A stretch of 64,000 nt of DNA from Sternotherus odoratus (lineage: Eukaryota; Chordata; Testudines; Kinosternidae): positions 42,002,133 to 42,066,132 of the forward strand of contig JAVMKO010000005.1 of NCBI GenBank assembly GCA_032164245.1, read 5' to 3'. Position numbers and translations under genes: made by a program. How positions within the stretch are numbered: position 1 is the stretch's first letter; each line of letters starts with the position of its first letter. Below are positions 24,479-36,834 of this stretch, one piece after another. The notes below the pieces were generated by a model. The model was not told the DNA's origin and made no database searches. It worked only from the letters and a program-made list of their open reading frames with translations.

Positions 24479-24859
24479 GTCTAAGTGGTCTAGGTGCCAC
24501 TTGATGGGTCAGAGCACCATGCCCAGGAGGTGTGTGGCTTTCTCTAGCTGAGGAAGCACATCCCAAGATTTAGAAACTTCTTAGTTGAAATCCCAGACAG
24601 GCCCCCACTTGTAACATCACAAGACTCCAGTCATCAGCAGGTGAAATTGAACCTGGGATCTCTGGAGCTAAATACATGAGTCTCCACTGTATGAGCTAAA
24701 GCCATATAGCTGTTACCTATGGCTGTTAAGCAAACTCATTAAATCTCTCTCTCTCCACGTGATCTCGGTACAACTCGATGGGACAGAGCACCACACCCGG
24801 GAGGTGTGTGGGTTACGTAGACATGGCCCACGTGATTTATTCTGGGTTCGGTTCCTCTG

Positions 24860-24935
24860 TCTGCTACACTCTTCCTGCATGCCCTGGGCAAGTCACTTCA
24901 TGTCTCTGGGCATTTCACCTGTAGGAAAGTCACGC
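24860..24935 (+). repeat. MIR-like remnant
   Basis: 'tgccctgggcaagtcacttc' then 'atgtctctgggcatttcacc' follows the MIR core. Short and decayed. Confidence 0.5.
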
Positions 24936-25359
24936 TCCATTTCCTGTGGAACGCACTCATGATGAGGTCAGATCTCATCTACGTCCACGCAAGCGATGCT
25001 CTGCATGGGTCATCGAATCCACCCTGCACTTCCCCTGCAGTGGGAGGATGTGGTCAAAATGGCTGGCGGTGCGTTCCTTCCAAAGGGGCAGGCTCTGGGC
25101 AAAACCCCAGCTTGGGGGGGGGGGGGCTTCTTCTGGAGAATTTCCACCTGTGACCCAGGAAGTTGGCAATGACAGCCTCAGCTAGGCTGCAAGGCAGAGG
25201 AAGGCAGCCCCTCCTGCCTGCTGCTGGGCAGTGGATTAATGAGGAGAAGCTGTGTCCCAGTGGAACGGTGCTCCCAGGGACTGAGCCCTCGCTCACAACA
25301 ATATCCTCCTCCTAGGATTGCACACCTGTTGTCCTTCTCCAGCCCCTCCCACCAGCCTG

Positions 25360-25445
25360 GTGTCATCCTCTGTAAATGGGGAAACCGAGGCACTGGAGGG
25401 GCAGGGACTTGCATGAGGCCAGACAGAGAGTTGGCTTTGTCCAGG
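25360..25445 (-). repeat. MIR-like remnant next to a hAT insertion
   Basis: 'tgtaaatggggaaaccgagg' and 'ggcagggacttgcatgaggc' is the reversed MIR core. It abuts the hAT-like element that starts at 25458. Confidence 0.55.
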
Positions 25446-25457
25446 CACCATTTAGTC

Positions 25458-27243
25458 CAGGGGTTCTCACAACCAATTTTTGGGTGGCCTCAGAGTTGCT
25501 GGTGGCTGCACTGATACTTTTTCCTAAAATTATTTCTTTTGCCTAAATGAATTAAGTAATATGCACATCTATACATCCAAATCATTGTAATTTATTTATG
25601 TAAGATGGTTGTGGTTTTTTTGCAGACTCAATAATAAAAATAATGGACAGTTGTCTCTATTCTTTACTGGACCTAACACAATAGATACACAAAGAAGGTG
25701 CTTTGCATGTTCTTGTCTTTTTTTCTTAGTGTTTCATTTGCTTTTTTGGTAAAAGTGGTTACCACAATTCTGAGGTAAATTTAATAGAAGTCCAAATAAT
25801 AATGAAAAACATCTGGGTGGCTTGGGTCTGGGGAGGGGAGGCACGGCTGTGGCAGCAGCTGACCTAGTAGCTTCTCCAGGCAGGTGGTGGGGCTTCAGCT
25901 GGCCCTGAGCTCCTCTTGCTGAGGGGGCTGCTCCGGGCTACAGCCAGCCCGCGGATCCTCCAGGCAGGTGTATGTGTGTGTGTGGGCAGGGAACACTGTG
26001 GGCGTCGGCTAGATGGGGCTCCTCCAGCCAAGGGAGGGGATGCTCAGGGCTTCTCCGGGCGGGGGGCTTGTGGCTCCAGCACAGGGGGGGGGGGTGACAG
26101 AGAGATCTCGGGGCTCTGGCTGCCAGGGCGAGGGAAGAAGGAGTGGAATTGGGGGCTCCACCCGCTACCCATGCACCCGCTGCTCGCCTCCTTACTCCTC
26201 CACCAGGCTCCCCCTCCCCTTTCATCCTCCTTATGCGTTGTGTGTCCCATCTGTGTCTCCAGAGAGGTGGAGGAAGGAAGGGAGGACAGTGTTCCCTCTA
26301 ATTTTTCCCACCCATATGTGGAATAAATTTTTTATGTGCAACAATATGGAGGTGATGTGGGACAGGTCACCTTCATACTGGTGCACATAACAAAATTCAT
26401 GTGGTGGGGGGTGGGGCCGAGGGGTTCGGAGTAGGGTGACCAGACAGCACGTGTGAAAAATCAGGACTGGGGGTGGGGGGTAATAGGAGCCTGTATAAGA
26501 AAAAGACCCAAAAATCGGGACTGTCCCTATAAAATCAGGACATCTGGTCACCCTAGTTCGGAGTGTGGCAGGGGGCTCAGGGCTGGGCCAGAGGGTTGGG
26601 GCCAGGGGGGGTGAGGACTCCAGCTGGGGGTGCGGGCGGATTTGGGGTGCAGAAGGGTGCTCTGGGGGTATGGCAGGGAAAGAGGACTCCCCCCAGCTCT
26701 CTCCCCCCACAGCAGCACCTGGGTTGGGGGCGGGGGGAAATGTGCCTCTCCCTGCCATGGCAGCTCTGGGGTTGGGGGCTGCAGGATAGCGCCCTATTGC
26801 CCCAGCAGATCCGGGCCGAGGCTGGGTTTGGGCCAGGGGAAGGGCACCTGGCCGGGGCTGGGTTTGGGCCGGGCCGCTCTGGCCGCACCTGGGGCCACGC
26901 TGCCGTGGCTGGGGCCAGGCCACACCGCCTGGCCTGGGCTGGGGCTGGGTTGCTCCAGCCACACCTGGCAGGGCCAGGCCGCAGCAGAGTTGGGGCTGGT
27001 GGAGAGGTGCCCTGGCCGTGGCAGGTTGGGGGTCAGGGGAGGGTCGCCACTCTCCCAGGCGGGTTCCCCAAGCGCCTGCGCTGCGCTAAAGAAGCTGCTG
27101 CACAGCCAGGGGCCTGCAACTACAGGGAAATTGGAGGGGCTGGTTCTTCCCCTTCCCCCTTGCACTCCCGCACCCAGGAACCGGCTGTGGCCACAGGGAA
27201 CACGCGCCCCCCTCCCCCCAGTGGTCACACTTGAGAAATGGTG
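25458..27243. mobile_element. 1.79-kb hAT-like element, family E
   Basis: The left end CAGGGGTTCTCACAACC pairs loosely with the right end CACTTGAGAAATGGTG. Flanks ATTTAGTC (25450-25457) and GTTTAGTT (27244-27251) match at 6 of 8. The left 350 bp are AT-rich, the rest GC-rich with 'ggggctgggtttgggccggg'-type near-repeats at 26810-26980. A family C MITE is nested at 26432-26555. No transposase frame is visible. The pairing of the two ends is an inference and is weaker than for the other copies. Confidence 0.6.
26432..26555 (-). mobile_element. 124-bp hAT-type MITE, family C copy 4
   Basis: Left end TAGGGTGACCAGACAGC, right end CATCTGGTCACCCTA. The target duplication GTTCGGAG is exact (26424-26431 and 26556-26563). 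It is nested in the larger hAT-like element. Confidence 0.93.
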
Positions 27244-27251
27244 GTTTAGTT

Positions 27252-30175
27252 CCTGCAGCAACAGTCCCTGGGTGCAGAACTCTGACTCCAGGCAGCACCT
27301 TCACTCTGAGCAGAGTCTGACACGTGGGGACGGCTCTCCCCCCCTCAGCTCCCGTGCTCATTGGCAGGGTGGGGGAAGTATGCCCTGTCCTTGGCACGTC
27401 CACTCCGTGGCACCGTGGGGGAGTCAGGGCAGCGGCCCTGGCAGAGACGGGATAGAGCAGGGACAGTCTGTCCAACCGGGGGCTGGGAGATTCCTCAGAC
27501 TAGCAGCCTCCTGGCCAGCTCCATGTGTGGGCGTGCGCCAGAAATCACACATGCACACCTTGGACATACTAACACACACACACACTCCCCTTGGACAGGC
27601 ACTTGGAGGGACCTGCACAAACACACATATAAAGGAGCCTTCAGCAGGACCATTGCTTCCATTCTCAGTGGAAAAAAACTGACCCTGCCTCCTGGAAAGT
27701 GCATGGCCAGAAAACCCACAGAGTCAGCCCCATAGACAGATAGGCCTTTCTTCTGCACTAGGACAGAGCGCCAGGCTGCACTGCCAGGCCGCAGTTCTGC
27801 TCAGGCTGACTCCAGCACCACCAGCAGGAGCCTGGTCTGTCATCGCTGCACTTGCCAGCCAGCCAGAGGGCTGATGCCCTGCCCACCCCACTAGCCCCTG
27901 CCAGCCAGGCTAGCCTCCCTGCCTGACCTGTCTGCCTGGAGACAAGCATCACCTCCAGCCATTCTATGGAGCTGCCGGTGGCCAGAGGTGGACCCTGGGG
28001 AAAGTGCTTTGATTTAAACAGCTCCTGTGTTGGGAAATGTTCCTGGAACCTGGACTCCTCTATTCACAGAGCAGGTACAGCGTGGGCAGTGACAGGGCTG
28101 CCTTCCCTGTATCACACACTGATGTGCCTCTGCCCTGCTTGGAAGGACCTCACTAGGCAGAGGGGAGATTGGTCTCCGTGGCCCATTCAGTCCTTGACCC
28201 ATCAGCTGAGACTTCTGGCAAGGAGTCCAGTTAGTGCTGGCCTGGATGCCTGTCCACTAGGAACTGGAGTGGGACTCGCTCAAGCAATTTCCCAGAGACC
28301 TCTGGGCAGACAACAGTCACTGCTGAGCTAGGAAGGCCCTGTACACTGGATCCCTGAGCCAGCCAGGCCTTTGCACACAGGGCGAGAGTGAACAGGACTG
28401 GGGTAAGGGTGTCACATGGGGCTGCCTTGGGATCACAGCTGGAGCTGCTGGCATCAGAGAACTTGCCCCTGGGTTCCATCCCATGTGGCTTGCTGGCTGC
28501 CATCCCAGCACCCATCCCAAGGATGCACGTGGGCTCAGTGGTGAGGCACTGGAGAAGCAACATGTGCCAGAGGAGGAGCCAGGGGATGGTGTGGGGGCTG
28601 GAGGGAGCAGGATGCTTACGGATACATAGATGATGTGTGGGTATCATGCCGATGGAGCCCTGCATAAATGGATGGAGAGGGACAGAGACAGAGTCTTGGT
28701 TTGGGGTCATTCAGAAAGGGAGCAGGTTCTCTTTGTGTGTCTTGGCAGCCATCACTCATGTGGCTCAGGCAGAGGGCAGCTTGGGTTAAATGGGGTTTTA
28801 GGCATCAGCCATTAGATGCTGGGGGCCCACGCTGGATGGTGGGGGAAAGGACCCATGGTCTGAGGGAACATGGCGACCGCTACCCCACCCAAGCGGCTGA
28901 TGAAGGTGAGTTCTTTCTCCATGGAGCAGCATGGCTAACCCTTGAATGTCATGGGCGCTTGACCTCTGCTCCGTCCCACCAGGTCCACTCCACCCTGAGG
29001 CCAGAACAGATCTCTAGAGTTTCTTTTCCTGGCCCCAGCCCAGCAGAGCTCGGGGCAGGAAACCCTTTTCCGGATTGCTCCTGGTTCTAGAAAGCTGGTG
29101 AGTCACCGCGGTGAGGGGAGGCACCGAAGGGCTGACCAAGCAGCTCCATGAACAACACGAGTGCACAGCGGCGCAGTGACAGGTTGAGGAAATCCCCCCT
29201 CCCACCCGAAATGCCGGCGTTCCCAGGGACCACACAGCCATGATGCTCCCCGGGAGCACTGTGCTGGTTCTATCCTGCTACTCCTTCACCGGCCCCCTTG
29301 CATTCCCCTCTAGCCAAGGGATTCCGGCAGCACCCCTGTACCCTGGTCTAGGAATAGCAAACAGCCCCTCGGGAAACTGCTCCTTAGAGCTGAACTGTAA
29401 CTGCACCATGCTTGGGAACAAAGTAGAACTAAAATTGCAGAATTCCAGCAATTTTCCCTTCTAAGGCCACAAGACCTCCCCCCACCCCCACCCGCCACAT
29501 ACCGAGTCCCACCAATTCTAGGCCAGCCCAGACAAGGATCAAACCTCCCTCACACTAACTCAGAACACATTTCAGGGGCCTGCAAATTCCCTTGTTAGCC
29601 TCAGTCTGGGCCCAGGAGAGTGTTTTGGGGACATCTCCCCACCCCCACTTCGCTGGTGACTGCAGAACGTCTCTGGGGCAGCGCCGGGCATGTGCTTCTG
29701 TGGCAAAGTCTTTGTGCCTTTCTAACGTCTTTTATGGGGTTTAGCACCTGTAAAGAACCATTGTGCCCTGCCCGATCTCCATGGCACACCCGCCAGGGTT
29801 CCATGAACAACTGGACAGGGCCTCTGCGCCAGCCCCAGAATGTGGCTCCTGTATTGGCCCTGCCCCCCATGTGCCGTTCAGCTTAGGGAGCAATGGAGGC
29901 TAGTCTCTCTGGCCTCCTCTAACAGTGCAGGCTCCGGTCCTCTTGCCTGCAGACAGTACTCTCCAGTCCTGCTGGAGTCAGGCAGACCCGGAAGTGGAGG
30001 AAGAACCATTCAAGGGGAGCAGAACCTTCCGACACATTGTGGTGGTACCGGACACACCCACAGAGCACAGCGTGGGGGCACTATGTCAGGCCTGGCTGCT
30101 CTGCAGTACCACCTACAGGTTGGGAGCATGTTGGAGCCAGGAGTCCGGAGAGTTTTCGGGTGACTCTTGTTACAG
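27252..30175. other. Intergenic stretch with no gene seen
   Basis: Only short unsupported frames. A short (AC)n tract lies at about 27571-27586. Nothing else I can name. Confidence 0.45.
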
Positions 30176-30293
30176 TAGGGTGACCAGATGTCCCTATTTT
30201 ATAGGGACAGTCTCAATTTTGGGGTCTTTTGCTTATATTGGCTCCTATTACCCCCAACCCCCATCCTGATTTTTCACATTTGCTGTCTGGTTA
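30176..30293 (+). mobile_element. 118-bp hAT-type MITE, family C copy 5
   Basis: Left end TAGGGTGACCAGATGTCC, right end decayed to TGTCTGGTTA. The target duplication TGTTACAG is exact (30168-30175 and 30294-30301). The interior has 'atagggacagtctcaatttt' and 'ggctcctattaccccc'. Confidence 0.9.
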
Positions 30294-31464
30294 TGTTACA
30301 GTATTTTCTTTTGGAGTGGAGCAGGTGGTGAGCTCAGAACAGCAGGAATAGGACGGGAAGCGGTGCTCCATCCAGCCCGTGCTAAGCCCCAATCTGGCCC
30401 TGTCGGCTGTGTTGGGGGAAGCTGGGCTGGTGCATGATGGAATGGCAGCAATCACTATGGATTGCAAGTGGAGGCAAATGTAGGGGAGATCCCCTGAGCC
30501 CTCGCTGACCTCTGAGCCACCCTCCCTCCCACCGCTGAGCTTTCCGAGGCCTTGTGGTTGCAGGGACTGCACAGCTTCCCTTTCCATTTGCCAGCAGGAA
30601 ATGAGGCTCGGTTCCGGGAGAAAGGCATTCCAAGCTAGGGGGGAGTTTAGGGGGACAAAGGAGTGGGCACTGGCTCAGGCAAATAGGGCAGCTCCATGTG
30701 GGTGGGTGAGAACTGGGGAGCGCACACCTCCCTAGACTGCAAAGACTGAGAGTGTGCACCCCTGGCGAGGGGGGACTGAGCCTAGGAGAGCTGAGAAGGA
30801 GATAGAAACATTGGGAGACAAAGCCCCTGTCCCGCCCCGCTGGCCCTGGAATCCCAGCCCCGGGACGGCACAGCCCAGGAAGAGTCTCTGTCCAATCCGG
30901 ACCCGTTGGACTGTTCAGAGATTCCCCTGCCTGGATCAAAACTCTGCTCCTCGTCAGCTCCGTCATTCATTTCTTTCTCCCTTCCTTCGCTGGGTGCAGC
31001 CATCCGGGAGGAGTTTCCCCCAGTGTGGACCGATCCCCTACCACACCCTTCCCTGCACCAACATTGCTGCTGCCACCCGGAGCCACAGAAAGCCAAGCCA
31101 GGTGGGTGAGTCGATTTTAATACTGGGGGAGGGTGAAGCGACCTGCTTTACCTGGTGAGAATAATGGGCTGGGATGGACCTAGCAATAGAAATGAGGTCA
31201 GGAAAGGAGCAGTAAGAGCAGGGAGTTGTGATGCCTTGGTTCTCTTCCCAGCTCTGGACGGGAAGTGGGGATTTAATGGTGAGAATTGGGGGGGGGGGGG
31301 GTAGAGGTGGAAATCAGGACTCCTGGGTCCTATTCCCACTTCTGGAAGGGAAGTGGAGTGTGAGGGAATTAACAGTGCGAACAAGGGCGGGGGGTAATGT
31401 GTGTCAGGACTCCTGGGGTCTATTCCCAGCTAATCACATGCCCATTCTGACAGTGTTACCTAGT

Positions 31465-31695
31465 GGCTGCTGCACTGGGCTAGGCCTTGGAAGAGCTGGG
31501 TTCTAGGCCCGGCTTTGCTGATGGCCTGCTGGATGATCCTGTCAAGTCACTTCCTTGCTCTGTGCCTCAGTTTCCCCATCAAGAAAATGGGACTTATGAT
31601 GCTGACTGGGATTCCAGAGGGGTTCTGTGGGTGAATGAATGTCCACAAAGTGCTATGATACCCTCCAATGGGTGGTGCAAGGACACACCCAGTGT
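31465..31695 (+). repeat. MIR / CORE-SINE remnant
   Basis: 'gagctgggttctaggcccgg', 'cctgtcaagtcacttccttg', 'tgtgcctcagtttccccatc' and 'aagaaaatgggacttatgat' follow the MIR core closely. Confidence 0.8.
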
Positions 31696-32459
31696 TAACC
31701 TATAGAGGGGCTGTAGGAGGCTAGCAAAGGATCTGCTCCTGCCCCAGTGCCAGGTATAGGAGACAAGACTTAATGCACAAACCCAGAGTGTGAGGGGAGA
31801 TCTATCAGTGCCATGTGCTAGAACCACTCCAGCCAGCTGTTCCAGAGAGGAGCAGAACACCCAGTAACCTGCAATGTTCATTATATTCATCAAGCTGGGC
31901 ACGGGCACCTGCTCAGTGCTCTGCCTCCTTCATGTGGCAGAAACCTCCCCTAAACAGCGTAGTCCTGGCTAGGACCTTGCATTGCTGAGCGTGAATCTGA
32001 GCCAAGGGCGTTGCTCAGGGAGTTTCATGGTAACTGTGTTCGCCAGCGTACGCCCAGCATGGGCCAGGCATCTCACACACCGTTCCCTGCCAAGGTGCCT
32101 CAGCCTCTAGGGTGAGTAGGATGGTTGGCTCCGTGGCCCAGTCATTCCTCAGCCTTTCTGCAGCGACTAAAAGCAGGTGTGCTGTTGGCATTGTGACGGG
32201 CCCATAGAACTGACACCCCACAAACTCATGTCACGCAAGCCAGGGACTAGTCATCAGCTGGAGGCACCCTTTGGTTGTCCATGTACCAGTGCTTGAAACA
32301 ACCAGCCCCAAGGGACAGTGAGAGGGTGCTTTGACCAATGGCACAGCAGGTTTGGACACCGTGAGGACAGGCAAGCGAGAGAGCACCTTGCTCTGGTGGG
32401 GCTGAGGACTGCATGATGTGCAGCAGTGATCAGCTGGAGCCGTGTGCGGCAGCAGGACC

Positions 32460-32640
32460 CGGTGGGTAAGAGATGGCACTGGGGAGCTAGGTTCAGGACC
32501 TGGCTCTGTCACCCACTTGCTATGTCTTTGGGTAATGCTTAGTGCCTCAGTTTCCCCATCTGTGCAATGGTGATAGTGACTCCCACCTTTGCAAAGGGCT
32601 TTGTGATCTATTTTGTTAGTGTGATACCATGAGACTTGGT
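32460..32640 (+). repeat. MIR / CORE-SINE remnant
   Basis: 'gttcaggacctggctctgtc', 'agtgcctcagtttccccatc' and 'tgtgcaatggtgatagtgac' follow the MIR core. It ends in a tail with 'aaagggctttgtgatcta'. Confidence 0.8.
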
Positions 32641-32884
32641 AACTGGAATGCTACAGGAGGTGTGGGTCCCAGACTGTGGTTTGAGTGTGTGTGTGTGGAA
32701 AGTAAGGTGTGTAGGTGTGTGTGTGTGTGCTCTGGTGCTGTGTCCAGACCAGAGCAGTCAGCAGGGACTTGCTATCTCAGTTCTCTGTATTGGGGACAAC
32801 TGTCTCATTTGCAGTGTTTCCAGGACTAAAACAGAGGAGGCACTGTCCCGAAAAGTGAGTGCTAGACACAGAGCAGTTCCCAGC

Positions 32885-33060
32885 CACTCCTGTTCCACAG
32901 CTCCCAGCAGGGGGCATTGGGGGGAGGTGGCAGGAGTGTTGGCTGGTGTGGGGAGCTCCCAGCTATGCCAGCCCCAGCCTCTCTCCACAGAGGGTGCTGT
33001 AGGGCACTGGGCAGGAGTGGCAATGGGGGAGTGGCAGTGTTGAGGAAGCCTTGTTCCACT
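32885..33060 (+). repeat. Copies of a 65-75-bp repeat with CTCF-like core
   Basis: Two to three units with the wording 'ctcccagctatgccagcccc', 'agcctctctccacagagggt', 'gctgtagggcactgggcagg'. One unit includes CCCAGCAGGGGGCATTG, close to the CTCF core. The same unit recurs in tandem at 34085-34420 and inverted at 36835-37050. Confidence 0.7.
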
Positions 33061-33374
33061 CTCCCCTCTGGACTGCCTTTGAGTGTCTCATGCTTCCAGC
33101 CTGGGACACGCCTGGCTTCCTGCATTTCTTCCTGGCTGTTCCCCCATCCCAGACACATGGATTTCCTGGCCCATCAAGAAGCCGGATGGGCTGTGTGTAT
33201 TATCTCCTCCATCAGCTTGGGTTGCTTTGCTTTGTTCCCAGCAAGGAGGCGTGGAACGATAATCCTATGCTGCAGCCATTGCGCAATGTTATCCGCACCC
33301 CCAGGCAGGCCCCCCAGGCAGAACAGCATCCCGTAGGGACAGTCAGCCTTGGCCCTTGTAGAGACCTGGCCTAA

Positions 33375-33515
33375 CATGGGGTGGAGGGAATTGGGGTCTG
33401 TAATGGGGGATGGGTAGGGGGAATTGGGGTCTGTAATGGGGGTGGGTGGGCAGGGGGAATTGGAATCTTTACTGGGAGGAGTGGGGAAATTGGGGCCTGT
33501 AATGGGGGGGGGGCA
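33375..33515. repeat. Short G-rich tandem repeat
   Basis: Three to four units of about 42-48 bp around 'gggggaattggggtctgtaa'. One unit reads 'gaattggaatctttactggg' and the last 'aaattggggcctgtaatggg'. No gene. Confidence 0.8.
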
Positions 33516-34084
33516 GCTCTGGGCCGGGGGGAGGGGAAGTGCATGCGTGGTTGGCATGGCTGGTGGTACGCATCTATCCTGAATTGTCTGTCTATGCTCA
33601 TGTCCAGGGCTTGGGGATGGGCTGACAAAAGAACGTGGGCTAACTGGGAGCTGCCCTACCGCTGTCTCCTGAGCCCTTTGTGTGGAACAAAGCCCCAAGC
33701 TCCACAGCTTGCTCCTCTGGGCATCCCCATTGTTTGGCTGGCCTGGTCCCCGTCCTCAGCCTAGCCTCGGTGTCTTCCCCTCCGCCCTCCTCCTGCTGGG
33801 ACCTCACCCCCACCCCAAATGCAGAGTCCAGCTCTCCAGGGACCCTTTGGGCCTCCCTCCCCAGCGCAGTGGTGTGGGGGGCTGTGATCGGATTTCAGAT
33901 CAGCCATTTCCTCTGCCACTGGAGATCTGTCGCAGTTGGGACGAAGGTGCCAGCTGATCCAGTCAGTAGCTCTCCTCCCTGTTGTTATCCCCTGGCCTTG
34001 GGCCTCACATGGTGGGCATGCACTGCCAGAACCCACCCGCTGCTGCTCAGAGAGCATTGCTGGTACCTCTCTGCCCTGATAATG

Positions 34085-34420
34085 CTGGCACCTGGAGCAC
34101 TGGCTATGGGGAGAGCACCCAGCTACTCCACCCTCTCCCAGCAGGGAGCGCTGTAGGGAACAGGACAGGAACACTAGCTGGGGGGGGGGCATCCCAGATA
34201 TTCCAGTTCAGCCTCTCCCCGCAGGGGGTGCTGTGGGGAGTGTGGGAGCAGCGCTGGCTGTGGGAGGAGCTCCCGGCTATTTCAGCTCCAGCCTCTTCCA
34301 GCAGGGGGTGCTGTGAGGAGGGGCAGGAGTGCTGGGTATGTGGGGAGCTCCCAGTTACCAGGCTCAGCCTCTCCTGGCAGGAGCAATAAAGAGTGGGGTG
34401 GTAGCAGTGCTTGTCTGTGG
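34085..34420 (+). repeat. Tandem array of about 75-bp units with CTCF-like cores
   Basis: About four units of the form 'ggagctcccggctatttcag', 'ctccagcctcttccagcagg', 'gggtgctgtgaggaggggca'. Each unit repeats CAGCAGGGGGTGCTGTG or a close variant. Related units lie at 32885-33060 and inverted at 36835-37050. Confidence 0.75.
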
Positions 34421-35944
34421 GGTGGCTGCTTGTTAAGAACAGCCCTAAGGTGACGCCCTGTTGTTTGTCTCTCCATATGTGTAACCAGCCTGGGGTGGGA
34501 GTGGATCTTCTGTACTGGGCTGACTGCGGTGCGAATGGCTCCTTACCCTGCGGGGATGGGTGGGGGAGGAGTTCTTATCCCAGCTGTCTCTAGTTGGCCT
34601 CATCCTGTTTGCTTGTTCGGACTTGTGCACACGGGAAGTTTTAGCAGTAGAAGCTAAAGGAGTGAATTTAAACAAGCCCACACATGGACAGCCAAAGGGA
34701 GCTAAGCTAAATCAGAAGCAGAGAGTTCTGGACTAAGCATATGTGATCAAATTTCCCATGTAGACAAGCCTTTAATTACTTTACACCCAGTGTCTTGTAA
34801 ATGGCTCACATGTGGCTGGAAAAGCAGGGTCTGGCTAGAAGCAAGCCCCAGGGTTATTCCCCTGGTGCCCTGCGAGCCCAGTGGAGGAAGGAAGGGGAGG
34901 TGCCCAGACCAGCTGGCAGTGCAAATGTAAAACTGCATTGGATTGGGGGTGTGAGATTGGGGCTGTGGGGGGTGTGAGATTGGGGCTGTGGTGACAGCCC
35001 TGGGGCTCAAAGACCTCTGGGTGCTTGCAGCCAAGATACAGCATGGCCAGCAGCAGAGCAAACAGCCCCCACATCACCCACATATCTCAGCCCCGCCCTG
35101 CAGAGACTAACCTCTATGTGTGAGACTGGGGAGTCTGCTGGAGGCCAGCAAAAGCAATCAATACATTCTCCTTGGACAAAACCCTCACCACTGAGGGAAG
35201 CTGCTACTGTAGATGGGGCTCAAACCATTTGAGAACTGGGGCCAGGTCATGCACCCCTTTATAGTGTCCCCAAAGATCTTGTCCTGCTGTCCCCATTCGT
35301 AACGGAAATCCTGGGTGGATCACTAGGGATCTACGGAGGTGGGTAACCTTGGTCAGCCCGTGGGATGTTTCCCTAGTGCAGAGGGATTCTGTGACCGACT
35401 CAGCCCTCAGTCTCGCTGCTGGGAGCGCCGGCAGATTTGGCGTCCGTGGGTGTCACGTAGATACTGGAGCGTTTGGAAATGGACTGGGACATACCTCCCC
35501 AACTAATTCATGGCCAACAGGCCACTGATCAGCCACCCCAAGGCAAGGCTCTTTGGTCTCCTTCGACCTGGGCTGGGTTACAGAACTAGGGATTTAGGTG
35601 AGAGACTCCATCGACATCCCCAGAGCCATGCCAGTCCCCAGTGCCATAGGTGACTGAAGGCACGTTTTGGAGGCTTACCCCCATGTTCCTGCTCAGAGTC
35701 CAGGGCTCCCAGAGAGGGGTGTTCAAGCAAAGGGTAAAACCTTGGAGACATTCTGAGCTGACAAGCACCATTCCTACTCTTGGTGGTGGCACTCTCACCG
35801 GGGAGGCCTGGGACACCATGGAGTCTCAAGGTCCTTCTGGGACAGGGTTGAGGCCCGCTGGCCCAGTGGTCTGGGGAAAGCAGGGGCTCTATTATGTAGG
35901 TGGGGTTTTTTTCAAACAATTTTTAGACCATAAAAGCATTGATA
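34421..35944. other. Intergenic stretch with no gene seen
   Basis: Short frames only. The segment 34618-34775 ('cttgtgcacacgggaagttt' to 'cccatgtagacaagccttta') looks like a decayed dispersed element with inverted ends ('gtgcacacggga' against 'tcccatgtagac'). I could not assign a family. Confidence 0.45.
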
Positions 35945-36122
35945 TGAAGAATCATAAAATCTCAGAGTTGGAAGGGACCTCAGGAGATCATCTAGTCCAA
36001 CCCCCTGCTCAAAACAGGACTAATCCTATTTTTGCCCCATATCCCTAAATAGCCCCCTCAAGGATTGAACTCACAAACTCTGGATCTAGCAGACCAATGC
36101 TCAAAATACTGAGTGATCCTCC
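35945..36122 (-). mobile_element. tRNA-derived turtle SINE, copy 3, with CR1-type tail
   Basis: Read on the minus strand: a tRNA-like head (reverse of 'ctcaaggattgaactcacaa' and 'ccaatgctcaaaatactgag'), a middle region, and a CR1 3' tail (reverse of 'agttggaagggacctcagga', 'atcatctagtccaaccccct'). A poly-C run at 36126-36138 follows the head. The tail is the CR1 type seen at 965-1020 and 13510-13560. Confidence 0.85.
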
Positions 36123-36138
36123 TCCTCCCCCCCCCCCC

Positions 36139-36834
36139 ATCATTATGTAGTTAGACAGAACCTTGATTTCCCGAGACAAGGAAAACCCTCGACTGCAGCT
36201 GAACTCAACCAGGGCTCGTCGCTCAGTATCCTGTGTCTGCAGGTTGCCCAGCTGGCACTGTACACCAGCCCACTGCCAAACTCAGACAAGCCCCGTTGAA
36301 CCCCTGAGCGCCATCGGCTTCTGCTATCCTGAGACCATGCAAATAACCTCGTGGTGGGAGAAGATCCAGCTGCTTGGCCTTCTGGCTCTGAAGAGCTGGT
36401 TTTGATTGAGCTCTAGTGGCACTTTGGAAGGGCTCCAGAACGCCGGCTGGTTGGATTGCGCCAGACGTTTGGCATGCCAAGCCCTGCCCCGGCAGCCGGT
36501 TGCCAGAGCTCAGGGGGAGCCATTGAACCCAACAGACTGGTGGGTGCGTTCCCGGGAAGGAAAACGGCCCTCTCGAGACAATGGCCATTCACTGGGGCCA
36601 ACATTGTTCCCCCAGCAGATGTTTATGTAGAGTCCATAATGAAACAGACCTTCCGAGGGATTCCCGGCCGTTGACATAACAACCCCTTTGTGACTGGATC
36701 ACAGAGCCTGTGCTCCCGACTCAGTCCTTAGACCAGCTCCCGCGGGGCACGGGCAAGGCAGCCGGCCCGCCCGCCCCATTGTCTGCAGCGCCAGAAGAAG
36801 ACAGGCTCCGAACACTGGGATCACACAGGACTCC
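36139..36834. other. Upstream flank of HYAL2 with no gene seen
   Basis: Mixed-composition sequence between the SINE and the CpG-rich block. I see no exon, repeat family or signal that I can support. Confidence 0.4.

Noticed and set aside
26231..27682. Frames of 243 and 350 codons
   Set aside because: They cross a hAT-like element and a nested MITE, with low-complexity Gly/Pro content and no family resemblance.
30906..31109. Possible exon: acceptor-like TGGGTGCAG near 31001 and donor-like CCAG|GTGGGT near 31100
   Set aside because: The sequence between matches no protein I know, and single acceptor/donor pairs of this quality are common by chance. It could be rechecked with RNA data.
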